Below, in pieces: positions 22,561 to 34,707 of a DNA stretch of 64,000 nt. Under the pieces are notes generated by a model. It did not search any database and was not told the origin of the DNA. It was given only the letters and a program-made list of their open reading frames with translations. How positions within the stretch are numbered: position 1 is the stretch's first letter; every line of letters begins with the position of its first letter. The DNA lies in the NCBI RefSeq assembly GCF_040412425.1, contig NC_089763.1, forward strand, positions 51,001,087 to 51,065,086, read 5' to 3'. This DNA is from Macrobrachium rosenbergii (lineage: Eukaryota > Arthropoda > Malacostraca > Decapoda > Palaemonidae). The position numbers were made by a program, and so were the translations under genes.

Positions 22561-25073
22561 GTGATTTGAAGTTTGTTTATAGTAGGTGATTACCTGTACG
22601 TTCGTTTAATAAACTAATATTTGAATGTCTTAGCCGAAACTGTTAAATGTGATTTTAATGAACTTTTAAGTGGAATTTTGTTTCTTACTGCATAACTTTG
22701 ATAAACAAATAGTGTTTTTTTTATAGCTGTGCACATTATATTATAAAATATACTGTAGAAGTACAATGAAGATTGTGATTATTTTAAAATTATCATGCAT
22801 ATGGAATATTGCAATTTCACATAATGGAACCTTAAATATGAAAGACAAAAATACTGGTAGGGGTAATGTTATATAACTATGCTGTCAAGTTGGTATGTGT
22901 GTACTCGTTACCACCGCCACATATCTTGCTGCGGATTAGGCTACGATACGCTGGGGGATCCAAAGATCCTTCAACTACACCCCCCTTCCCCCCCAGTCAA
23001 GTAGGACCTTGTAGGATACATCCATTTATTTCAGTAATGTATGATTTATACACATTAATTTATGTTACACTGGGTGTCAGAGGGACAATGAACCCAGCCC
23101 CAAAACCCCGGACACAGTTAAGTAGGACCCTGGCATCCTAGGTTATGTTAGGTTAGTGGTCAGTAATCCTGTGATGACAATTCCCCCACTCCGTTCGCTT
23201 GTTTATTATTTAATACTGTCACGCCGAGAGCCACCAAATTGGGGGTAGGGGAAATTATGGGGTTAACAAAGCCTTTCTATCATAAATAATAGTCAAAATC
23301 GTAGAATACCCCATTTCAACTCTGAACAGAATCTCTGACAACTTGTAAAATTTTACCTAAACTCATCTCTTCTGGATAATTCTTAGACAGACAATCTGAG
23401 AAATATATTCTTGGGAGTGATAAAATTTGGTGTATTTATAACCAAAGTTGTCAACTTCCTTTTACTGACCATTTATTATCTGTCAGCAAAGAACGGTATT
23501 TTTATTTATCAGTCTTCAAATACATGGTGTATAATAAAGAGTTCTAGAAATACAGTGACATTAGCTGCATATTTAATAATCATGCTCCTAAATGTAGTAG
23601 ATTCTTTGCAAAAGTTAGCATTGTAAAGTGATGCTTGGTAAAAGCAAAACTTGACAAACTTAGCTCAGCACAGAAAAATTACTGACATGCTAAGCCTTAC
23701 TCCTTTCCGGCTGGATTCACAACGACGAGAAGGGGTTAAACTGGTATGCCATACTTCAAGCGTCAACACTGAGGAATGTCATTGCTTCAAAAGAGCTGAG
23801 ATTAATGGAAAAAGATTGCGAATTATTGGAAAGACATTTTCTTGCCTAGCCAACGTTCCGTGACTCCTCGCATTTTCAGCGGTGAGAATGCACGGTAAAT
23901 ATGAGTGAATAAACTTTGGGTAAAAAATTAGATAAAATGATAAAAATCCTTGAAGCCCTTCAAAGCAATATTTCGAAAATACAAAACACTGAAAATTATG
24001 GATTTAAAAAGATATCAAACATATCATCTTAAAAAAATAACTTAGAAAATAAAGTAATCAGTAATATTATTAAACAAAATTAACCCCGCTACGGAGGACA
24101 CCCTATCATCAACAGATTAGGGAAACTAGTGCCCAAGGAAAATGGAATACCAGAAAATGACTCAGAAATAAGGCTGTTTGAACGATATGAAGGGATACAA
24201 AGAAAAACGGGCTATTGAGGTCAATTACCAGTTGCTTAAACAAATAATGCTAAAAGCAGCAGAGTTGTTTGCCGCGTGTGCATTGACGACGAAATTCTTA
24301 TATGAACTCGCTTGACTGCCCTTTGATGTATGCTCTCATGTTTGAGAACCTTTCTTCTTTATTCAGGGTACACACAGTTGTCTATAAATGTATTTGCCAT
24401 AAAAAATTGCATTAAAAGAGGGAGTGAATCCAAATAACTGGAGCATAGATTCCAATGTAACAGGATTACAAAATCACTTTAGGAGTCTAACAAAAATTTT
24501 TAATAAATAACTTATGTAACTTCTCCTCTCTAATTCTTACTATTAATCAAAAGTAATGAGGCACAACAATCATTAGGCCCAATGGGTATTTATAGCTTTG
24601 GATGATATAATATATAGTATTTATAGACAGTTTTATAAAGGAATTTTGCTAGAAAATAATTATTCTTAAAATCTACTTGATTAAAACAACAGTTTAAAAG
24701 TTTGTGTATTAAGCACAAAGTAATTTTTTTGTTTATATACATTAGTTCCCAGAAACATCTGCCCTTTTGCAATTTCATTTATCAAGGTATTGTACCTTGT
24801 TATTTTCGTGTTCTCCTGTAAATTGATGTTCAGGGGAATATTGTCAATGACGTTTGAAAAACAAAGCAGCATTTTCACTGCTTAAAATTTGTTAGCGTAT
24901 GAACAACGTAACGTTTATAAAAAAAAAAAAAGGGCATTGATCTTAACCATGCTCCTCTGTGACAAGAAAGTATTCTCCAAAAGTTTTGTTCTTAATGGAT
25001 TCAGTTAGCCTTAAAGCAGCAAGACCTCTTTAATTTCTGGGTTTCCTTATGTATTTAAATAAAGTCAACCATG

Positions 25074-25074
<1 letters not shown>
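22561..25074. other. 2.5 kb without a recognisable gene
   Basis: Short frames only. A C-rich patch lies near 22975-23000 and a degenerate TTAGG-like patch near 23140. Nothing was assigned. Confidence 0.4.

Positions 25075-25152
<78 letters not shown>
25075..25152. repeat. (GA)n microsatellite
   Basis: About 77 bases of uninterrupted GA. Confidence 0.98.
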
Positions 25153-25154
<2 letters not shown>

Positions 25155-25849
25155 TAAAATCTTCCAACTGATCAATTGATTTACAGCGTTAGTACAACCA
25201 CTTGGCACTCGAGCACCTTTCAACGGTGAAAATTGAGCAAATAAAAGAAATTGCTCTGTATTTCGGGATTTCTTTTTGATATAAAATTGATAGCTTTAAT
25301 TCTCCGAAACTTCGTAAACTGGAAACTGTTAATTAAAGAAAGATATCAGGAAGAAATATAATGTTTTTCTATCATGTTTTTTCATTACAGACATCTTTCT
25401 GGGTTTACTTGAGTTACTTGGATTTTGAAATAAAACCATAAAATTCGTTGGCTTTCACTTATCATCATCAGACAAGATATGAATAATACCCATTACAATT
25501 TTCAAAACTATACGTAAGATAATGTTCGATACGAGATATAAATATACACTACATTCAATATTTTGTACCATCATAAATATTATTGCTTTCATATACTGCT
25601 TTGAGGAAAACTGAGGCTTGATGAGCGATTCAAGATTATTAGAGGTACAGTTGCCCGACAGAATAGATCAGGAACTGCTAAACAGAATGCTGGATAGGTC
25701 GTTCAAAGATGAGTAGTTTTCATAGAAGAGTATACTAAATGAATCTCAGAATAAAAACTGCCGATTGAGAGAGATACAGTCTGAAATGAACGTGGTCCTG
25801 AGTCGAAGGAGTGAGTTTAACAGTACTGTTGAATGCGGACAATAGAAGG

Positions 25850-26040
25850 GAGGCAGAACTGAACAACACACAAGTGGAAAGGAGTTAGTGTATGTTTGAG
25901 AACGTTTGCGGAGCAATTAAGAACATTAACGAAGTAATCAAGATGTTGACAAATGGAAAGACATAAGGTGCTGATGAGATGACAAGTATGATGGTGACGG
26001 TGTTACTGAGTGGTTGACTAGGGTGTGGTAATTTGAAGCT
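25850..26040 (+). pseudogene. Short RTE-like reverse transcriptase fragment
   Basis: A short frame with INEVIKMLTNGKT, a stop, then GADEMTSMMVTVLLSG resembles the N-terminal RT block often written as EAI..LKNGKA.G.D. Nothing else of the element is recognisable. Confidence 0.5.
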
Positions 26041-26576
26041 CCTTGCCTCACTTTTACTCATTTTTCCTTATAAATTATATCGAACTCTTTCATTGTTGGA
26101 AGTTTTCCCTCTCTATTTCATGAAGAATCCCTAATTATTGGCTATAATAGTGGCCCTATTTTCAATCGGTAACTGTGCTTGGCCATAGTATTTCGTCTTC
26201 TCCACTAATAATTAGAATATATCCTCTTAGCAATGATCAATCCTGGGTTACACAATCATTAGCAGAATCTCACTGGTCATACATGAGTGGTACAGTGCCC
26301 ATGTTTGTGCTGTAAAATCCCTGTCACAGTAATCTGATACCTATAATAACAAGACTCATTCAAGAAAGGTTCTTTGTATAAAATTCCAACAGGTCAACCT
26401 CCGTGGTTTCTATTCAGGTGAATGTAGACCGACCCTGCATAAGATAATACATTTCCCCCTGAGATCCATATCTTAATGAAGCATCTAGGGCTTTACAAAG
26501 TGACTACGAATACTGCAGTTCTTGCGGGTAGGACGTGTCTGTGAAGCTTTCTGTGTAAAAGTTCCTGACTTGCGCG

Positions 26577-28931
26577 ATGTTCAAAGTGAATACGAAGAAG
26601 AGGAAGGAAAAAGAGAAAATATTTGTAAGATTTCCAGACAGGAAAAACTTAGAAAAGGCAAAAATGGAGATTCAGGAAATCAGCAATATATCAGCAAATG
26701 AGAAGGGTAAACTTAAACCAAAAATAAAAGTAGTCTATGTCCCGAAGGATGAAGATGACATTGTCGATAACACTATAAAGAAAAATCCATGGATAGGTAA
26801 CCTCATTCCTGAAAATGACGACCTAAAAATTGTAAAGGAAATGAAAGCCAAAGATGACAAATAAAAACACTATATCATCAAATGTACACCACAAATACGA
26901 AAGGCTATCTATGATAGGGGTGACAAATTGTGTACACTGTATAGCCGTTGCAAAGTGTACGACTGTTACATGCCCTATCAATGCTATACTGTAAATGTCA
27001 GGAATTTGGTCATAGAACAACAAATTGTAGAAATGACCAAGCTTGCCCTAGATGTGAAAATCACAAATCAAGTGAATGTGCTAGCAGCATCTTCACAAGT
27101 GTAAAAATCGTGTAAAGAAAGGCCATAGTGATACTAAACATAAAACGTACAATGGCAATAAGTGCACAGTATATAGTGAATATGTGTCAAAGGTGAAAAA
27201 TAATACGGACCATACTTTGACTAATAATCTTCTATGCAATTTAACAAACATACAGTCCGTAGGAAATAAAACTAACACTACCAGAAATCTTATAAATGAT
27301 CACAAACAGCATGTAAGCATGCTAACGGAGACTTGGCTAAGCAATAATGTAAGTGATTACTCTAAAATAAACGAAATGACGCCAGGGTCTCACAACTTTT
27401 ACCATGTACCGAGAGAAAAAAAACGGTGTTGTAGTGGGAATTTTTGTCAAAAAAGTGTACAAAGTATCTATCACTTACAGAAACAAAACCAACTTCAAAG
27501 CTGATGAATTTATTTTTGAGGGCATAAAGTAAATAAGAGATACAAGCCAGGAGTGCAGGTGTAATTTGAGGAATACCTTGACAAGCGACCAAGTATGTGC
27601 AATCTGTTTTACATTCTATAGCAAACGTGTATTGGCGTCAAGCTACAACGATAAATGTCCAGAAGTAACAAGGCAAATAACATTTAAAAAAAAATGCCAA
27701 ATGGTTTAATAGTGAATTACGTGAAACTAAGAAAAAGAAAAGAAAAATGGAAGATCTATGGAAGAGATCGAAAGAATCAAGAAGTAGTGAAAATTGGCCA
27801 CTGTATAAAACAGCTAGAAATCATTACAACGACTTGATTATGAAAAACAAGAAAATATATTACAATAAAATGTTTAGTGTTGAGAAAAATCCCCCAAAAA
27901 TCCATGACAATTTAGCCGGAATATTGGGACTCAAGAAAGAAAAAGTTCTACCTGATGTAACTAATGACTACAAAAACCTGGTCGATAACTTTGTGAACTA
28001 CTTTGAAGAAAAAATTGAAAGAATCTCATATTTTAGATAAGGGGATCCCCCCCCCCACCTTTGATCTCCCGGTGATCGCAATGAGAAATAGCAAATTCAG
28101 TAAGTTTAAAGAACTGAAAATGAATGACTGAACAAAACGAAGAGAAAAGTAAAAAACACCTATTGTGAAAAAGACCCGTTTTCCGTAAGTGATATAAAAG
28201 AGGCAAAAAACTTTGATCAGTTGCGGGAGCTATATTTTGACTGCAACGTTATATACTACGGTCTCCCCAACTACCTACTGAGAAAATTGCAAGGGGTACA
28301 AAATAGAGCCACCAGGTTAATAAAAGGACTAATTGAGCTACTTTGGCTCTCAGTAAAAGCTAGAATAGAATATAAAATACTACTTGCAGTCTTTAAAGCA
28401 CTAAAATATGATGAACGAACATATCTGAGAAACTGCTTCAGCTTCTTTAGACCCGAAATGAATACTGTAATCAGACATGCAAGTAAAGCATATAGGCTAT
28501 TTGACCCTAGAACAAATTGTAAGTCAGGCGAGAGAGCATTTGTACACTGCGCACCAAGACTATACAACAAAATACCGCCTGAAGTGAAGAGCATACAAGA
28601 AGAATGCAAATTTAAAAATGAACTAAAGACTCTCCTATTCTGCAGGAGCTACGATACTGACGAGAAAACACTGAAAGATAATTATAAAATAAAAGAAACA
28701 CCTTATTTTGAAAACGTACATAGGCCCGCCAGAGAGGGAATTATCCCTGTGGAGGGCTGTACACAAAACCAAACAGTGCACAAAGTGAAGCAGGTACTGG
28801 TACAATGTTGTGCCCAATTAGATTCAAATATAAAACACCCAAATATAAAATATCCAGCCTTCAAAACACAGGTCTTCACACTGTGGGAGTTACTGGTCAA
28901 CCACATTCATGAGTACATTCACACTGCATAG
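26577..28931 (+). pseudogene. Internally deleted CR1/Jockey-like non-LTR retrotransposon (ORF1 + ORF2 ends)
   Basis: ORF1 starts at 26577 and is open to 26864, where AAATAAAAAC creates a stop; the related copy at 21700 reads AAATATAAAC and stays open. Further on, CKCQEFGHRTTNC and CPRCENHKSSEC near 27010-27080 are two zinc knuckles of a gag-like nucleic-acid-binding protein. SMLTETWLSNNVSDYS near 27320 is an endonuclease start. A frame at 27747-28040 is the endonuclease-RT linker. The RT core with its catalytic blocks is absent. At 28221-28931 a long frame gives the ORF2 C-terminal domain, with KLQGVQNRATRLIKG and WLSVKARIEYKILLAVFKAL. A C run near 28045 marks the likely deletion zone. It cannot mobilise itself. 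Confidence 0.8.
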
Positions 28932-29249
28932 TTAACACTTCAGTCACCATCCTCTGTCAGAGTTCTAAGGTCAGTCAAACGAGGCAGTCAGTCAGGAGTA
29001 ACCCTGGGCACTGTATGCCCTTCGAAACACCATCACTAGCACTCACTGCCGACATTTACCTCACTGTCAAATGAAAGAGTCCATCCATATAAAACATTTC
29101 CATTCACAGGCCATGTTGTAATCTCAGAAGTGGTGGGAGGTGAATGTATTTGTTTGTTACTTGCTCAGCAACTAGGGTAGTGTATATTAAATTCCATTCA
29201 AGTCTTCTGATAACCTTTATAATGGTCAAACTGGAAAAATATTAGAAAA

Positions 29250-29763
29250 GAGAATTTAACATAAAAAATGCGTAAGATATGCACAGGTGGACAGTGAGAG
29301 TTTTGTGAATGTTCGTGAAAACAATCATACAATCAACAAGGGCAAAACTGAGTTTATCCTAATAATGCGCTGTAAAGAAACAGCACTTAGGCTAAGTTTC
29401 ATAAAAGACAGCTTTTTTAAGAATATGAATATAAGTCACGGCATGTATAAACTTGATACAATAATTTCAAGAGAAATACATAAAATGTTTAAATTTTAAG
29501 GAAGGCAGTAAATATGTATGGAAAAGGATAATCAGATTTGTAAACAGAGTACATGAGCTAAGGCATAAATGAGTGTACAGCTCTACCCCCTGGCGCCAGT
29601 AAAGTGTGGATTTTTTGTTTCCAACTGTGTATGTTGGCTTGTCCCCCACCTAGCATATCTATTATGAATTTCAACCACTTTGTTTCAGTCCTTCGTTAAT
29701 GGTTTAGAAATAAAGCTGAAAAAGGTTAAGACCTACAACCAGCCTCTAATTTTTTCCCTGTGG
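29250..29763 (+). pseudogene. Penelope-like element 3' fragment (P1)
   Basis: The frame 29287-29499 reads NVRENNHTINKGKTEF then NISHGMYKLDTIISREIHK, matching the end of a Penelope-type GIY-YIG endonuclease; compare SENSHRINWTES and LSPGMYYLDPCIRKMF in the element at 59138. A 3' UTR with AATAAAGCTGAAAAAGG near 29710 follows and ends against the TA array at 29764. Confidence 0.7.

Positions 29764-29840
<77 letters not shown>
29764..29840. repeat. (TA)n microsatellite between two converging Penelope 3' ends
   Basis: A pure TA array with P1's 3' end on its left and the 3' end of the minus-strand element P2 on its right. Confidence 0.98.
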
Positions 29841-29848
<8 letters not shown>

Positions 29849-30389
29849 TATAACTTGCACAATTTTTCCTTGCGTTAATATAATTAATAACAGGGCCTCA
29901 TTTGAACAGGATTGTATCTACCGGAGATTTTTATTAAAAAAAAAAAAAAAGTTAAAACTTTTCAAAGACTTACTGTACTCACTATACTGACTATAGCAGG
30001 GGCCACCTAGCTTTGCAACTGAGCCCTGCCCACTGCAAGCCAGTGGTTAGCTAGCTCTCGAAGAGGGAATGACGTCACACTAGTTAAGAGTCCAAATGAT
30101 TACCAGTACAATCATGTTGAGTTTTGTGCATGAATCATGACACCGCAGATTTGAATTCCCTGAGTTGTGAAGTATACAACTGATATCTCAGATAAAAGAT
30201 ATATTAAGTTATATATCGTTACGAAGGTCTTGGATCATTTGGTCTGTGCATCTTTTTTTTTATCATGTCCATCCTAAATACACAAGCACCTTGCTTTTTT
30301 TTTCTTTTAAACTGGTGTTGGCCTAAATAAGCGATCCCACAAAGACCACATTAATTGAAATGAAGCATAGACTTATGCAGCCATGTCAA

Positions 30390-31300
30390 ATGTCAATGTC
30401 ATTGAGAGATTAGGCCTACACATCAACTTCTTATATTCTGAGACATTGTCAAGGCATAGACCTACACGTCAATTTCTTATATTCTGAGGCAATGACAGGC
30501 CATGGGCCTACACGTCAATTTCTTATATTCTAAGACGATAACAGGGCATGGGCCTACACGTCAATTTCTTATATTCTGAGATAATGACTGGGCATGGGCC
30601 TACACGTCCATTTCTCATATTCTGAGGCAATGGCAGGGCATGGGCCTACACGTCCATTTCTTATATTCTGAGGCAATGACAGGGCATAGACCTACACGTC
30701 AATTTCTTATATTCTGAGGCAATGGCAGGGTATGGACCTACACGTCAATTTCTTATATTCTGAGGCAATGTCAGGGCACTGACCTACACATCAATTTCTT
30801 AAATTCTGAGGCAATGACAGGGCATAGACCTACACGTCAACTTCTTATATTCTGAGGCAATGACAGGCCATGGGCCTACACGTCAATTTCTTATATTGAG
30901 GAAATGACAGGGCATAGACCTACACATCAATTTCTTATATTCTGAGGCAAGACAGGACATGGGCCTACACGTCAATTTCTTATATTCTGAGGCAATGACA
31001 GGGCATGAGCCTACACGTCAGTTTCTTATATTCTGAGGCTATGACAGGGCATGGACATACACGTCAATTTCTTATATTTTGAGGCAATGACAGGGCATGG
31101 GCCTAAACGTCAATTTCTTATATTCTGAGGCAATGACAGGGCATGGGCCTACACATTCTGAGGCAATGACAGGACATAGACCTACACATCAATTTTTTAT
31201 ATTCTGAGGCAATGACAGGGCATAGGCGTACACATCAAATTTTTATATTTTGAGACATTGACAGGGCCTGGGCCTATACGTTAACTTCTTATCGCAAACA
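30390..31300. repeat. 46-bp minisatellite, about 19-20 units
   Basis: The unit contains GGCAATGACAGGGCATGG, CCTACACGTCAATTTC and TTATATTCTGA and repeats with a 46-base period (for example ATTCTG at 30435 and 30481). The central units are most alike. Edge units are degenerate, and some units carry small deletions, for example near 30896, 30948 and 31150. Confidence 0.95.
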
Positions 31301-31841
31301 TTATTCTACCCATATCTGTTGTAAATAGAGTAGCTTTTAATTAATATAGTAGTTTCAACTCCACGATATACAATGTATATACATAAAATGGAATGTACAC
31401 GTATAAGCAAGTGCACATACACACACATGCGTGGATGGCCATAGCAATTGTAACGCCACTTATACCACACAGAATAAAAGTAAAACTTGTGGGCACGTAG
31501 CCGATGGCACACACAGATCAATTACAGGATTGTCTCAGCCTTACACACAACTATCAAACTGCTCTCAATGAACTATACTGAAAATATGTTTACAAAATGG
31601 ATAACAAATTATATTACTGTTATGAGTAAATATAAGGCTGCTGTAGCATTTCAATTAAAATGAAGGCTATGGTAGGAAGGCATGATAAGATACTTAATGA
31701 AATAAGAAAAAATAAATGATAGCTGAGAAAGTTATGTATGAGACGATCCAAACCAGTCTGCAAGTAGCCCATGATTCACTTGCTTTTGGGGGCATTCTTG
31801 TAGATTACCCTGTTGGACAAGAAGGTACACAAGTCAGTAAA

Positions 31842-31844
<3 letters not shown>

Positions 31845-31907
<63 letters not shown>
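31845..31907. repeat. (TC)n microsatellite
   Basis: About 62 bases of TC inside the DNA transposon. Confidence 0.98.
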
Positions 31908-31913
<6 letters not shown>

Positions 31914-34075
31914 TTGTGTGTGTTGTTAGAAGAATATTCTAGAGCAGACTATATTCATAAAGATCTCGATTACTTTAACTAAAACAAATGACTAAATTTC
32001 AATTAACAACAGTAGGCGGATAATTCTTTACATTAGTACTTTATGAATAGGTAATTGTTTACTCTTCAATCTTAGGTTACCATATGAAACATTTTCGAAG
32101 ACACTACAAGCACCATGACAGTAGCAACAAAAACAAGAATAACCACAACAAGAACCACGATAAAACGGCTGAATATAAGATAGGCCTATAATCCAAACGC
32201 CATAAAGACATAGGACATTATAGGTCTATGTCATTTTTTATGGTCTTGTTATTTCGAAAGGAGATAATGTCCTTAAGAAAATTCTCAGCACATTATATAC
32301 TGTATAGCCTATCATACTGTAACTTTAAGTTAAACATAGGCACATTCTGGTTTTGTAGAGTGCAGTCATTGCTTGTTATCCCTCCGAATGTGTAAACGAT
32401 TGCAATGGAATCGATTTTATGAATATTAAAGTGTAGTAAAATTTCCTGAAATCAAAATGAAATACCAGTCTACATAGTTCTGAGAAAATCTTTGAGTTAA
32501 ATTTAAAATGGTGAACACGCTTGACAATATCAGACGGTAATTATCATTGTCCAGTGATTCAAGTGCACCGATTCGAACGCAGACATTCCCTGTGTCACCT
32601 TCCTATTCAGGTGAACCTTATTTACGAAACGCAACATTGCACCATCGCAGAACACTCCTGACTTCATTCATATTTTCCTGTTTTTTTACCATTTTTGGGG
32701 AGATGTGTATTATGATTTTATTTCAGGGGATAATATAAAGTTCCTTTTTGATAATCAGCAGAACGTACTTTAGTTCGGTAGAACAACCATTGCAAAATAA
32801 ATGAAGATGAAAAGAACCACAGATTAACCAACTTTTCGAAACCATTGTCAACCAATCAGCTTCAAGGAATGGTCGTGACGTAATCAGTGGGCAGGGCTTA
32901 ACTGCAAAGCACGGTGGACTTCGCTATAGACATGCGTTCCCGCTGCATTTACATCCGTCTGGGTGGATGGAATTGAAGCCATTGTTTTTCCAATTCCGTA
33001 CGCTGGCTTTCGTAAATCTTTTAATTAACCTCCATCTTCTGTGTAGCCCTGCCCTCGTGACCTTAACCTTTCTCTGCCTGCAGCTTCTTCCAGGGGCGCG
33101 GTCTAAATAGCCTTTTCTGTTTTTGTGTGTGCCCTTTTCCGTTGTTTTGTATGTAATTTTTCTTGCTATGTTGTCCTCAAAACCACTTCCAGTATTGCAT
33201 GCCATTGCATTATTTGCGCATGTTATCAAGGCATTTTCTACAATCAATCTGGCCGTTTTATTTGTATTTTTCTATAAAAAGCTCATATTCTTCCAGTCTA
33301 TTCTGTGATCTGTTTTCCAGCAGTGTTTGGTAACCATCGACGACTGATTGTAGTGCCAAATGTTTTGTTTGTGTTGTTTGCTACGTTCTTTACAGGATTT
33401 GCCACTTTCACCAAAGTATCTCTCTTCACAGTCAAGACACTGCCATATAAACCTCCCTTCTTACCTCTTCCCCCTCTACTGTTTTTTTTTATTCTTAACT
33501 GCTTTGTTCCCAGTCGTGTTTTTGTAACCGCCAAACACTTAAAATGATCTACTAGTTTCCTGATGATGGCTAGAACAGTGTTGTTGTCCGAGACTATAAT
33601 TATTTTCTTTCCTTTCCAATATTCATTTTCTTTCCCTTCCATCTCCCCAAAACATTTTTTCTTGCTTTGGTGTGCGCCCTTTCCCACCCATACTTAGAGT
33701 ATCCTAATCTTCTAAAGCTGTACCTCAAGTATTCTAGCTCTTCACCTGAGAAAGCGGGGCAGTAAATCCTATATGCCCTGACAGCCAAAACTGTCATCAC
33801 TCCCATCTTAATTTCTTTCCTATTGTTTGAGAACATGTGTTTGTATGAATTGGTATGTGTCTTCTTTACGTGTACCCAAACTTTAAAATTTCCCCTTCCT
33901 TTTACCATACGTCCAGGAATGGAATTTCTCCCTCTTTCTTTTCTATACTCAACTTACTTTGTTCATTTAGTTTACTCATGGTGTCTAGGAGCGCATTCCC
34001 CTTATAATTTGATGTTAATCTTGGCATGGTTCATGCAACTTTTGAGTGTTGTGTTCCCATATCACTGATTCAGTT

Positions 34076-34639
34076 GCTTGAGACTTTTTACTTTTCTCGT
34101 CAATGACTTACTTCAGTTGTTGCTGAGTCTGTCCGGTTAATATAGGTGTTATATTAGGGGTTATCTCATTTGGGGATTCATTTTTTCATATTTGCTCTTT
34201 TGTTTTCATCTGATAACTGAACTGAATTTGTTTTGTTTTGCAGTCATACCTTTTGTTCCCTTTAATCAAATGGGATTTACTGTGTTTTTAAGCACTGAAA
34301 ATATGTTGTTAGTATACAGTATCTGTCTCAACAATCTGGCCTTACACTGATTAATACACAGTGTTGTTTCTTTGACCTCGGAATGTCATTTGGAGTGATT
34401 AGTCTGCTTAACCCTATAAGATTCGAATGACGTCATGTAACCCATCCCTTGCGGTTTTGATTACCTTAAATGGCGTCTTCCGTAGTAAACAATAGAACCA
34501 TAAATATTCTGGTCTGTTCAAAGAGACTTATCAATAAAGCAGTCAAAAATGAAAAATCATAAAAAACTTTGCCTCTTACACATTAATTTTTTTTGGTTTT
34601 TATATGCATTATCTGACACGAATAACAACAATAATATAT

Positions 34640-34707
<68 letters not shown>

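Larger units (their letters stand above)
29992..32928. mobile_element. 2.94-kb DNA transposon with 44-bp TIRs and 3-bp TSD, inserted in P2
   Basis: The left end 29992-30035 and the reverse complement of the right end 32885-32928 agree at 35 of 44 positions. Shared blocks are TATAGC, CCACC, GCTTTGCA and GCCCTGCCCACTG. The trinucleotide GAC flanks both sides (29989-29991 and 32929-32931). Removing the element restores continuity of the Penelope 3' region. No transposase was recognised inside, so it is probably non-autonomous. It contains a 46-bp minisatellite and a TC array. Superfamily is unknown. Confidence 0.8.
29841..34075 (-). pseudogene. Penelope-like element (P2), 5'-truncated, split by a DNA transposon
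   Basis: Penelope-like elements encode a telomerase-related RT fused to a GIY-YIG endonuclease. On the minus strand from about 34075 the sequence gives the RT end (KFKVWVHVKKTHTNSYKH, then MGVMTVLAVRAYRIYCPAFS and RRLGYSKYGWERAHTKARK), then the GIY-YIG part starting GGLYGSVL near 33460, then NALITCANNAMACNTGSGFE and a tail ending ASVRNWKNN. Frameshifts separate the frames 33908-33600, 33687-33298 and 33247-32924. The 3' UTR resumes at 29988-29841 after removal of the inserted transposon and matches the UTR of the element at 48508-48620 (GATACAATCCTG versus GATACCATCCAG, and AGGCCCTGTTA). It ends against a TA array. Confidence 0.75.

Noticed and set aside
23128..23160. Arthropod telomere-like TTAGG sequence
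   Set aside because: Only two or three degenerate units are present; too short to be a telomeric array.
28041..28060. C-run near 28045 as a functional G-quadruplex on the minus strand
   Set aside because: It is one homopolymer-like run, better explained as a deletion junction or sequencing-prone tract.
30390..31300. 46-bp repeat array as a CRISPR
   Set aside because: The whole unit repeats without unique spacers and the host is an animal.
32555..32640. tRNA-like B box (GTTCGAATC on the minus strand)
   Set aside because: No A box at a proper distance and no cloverleaf could be folded by eye.
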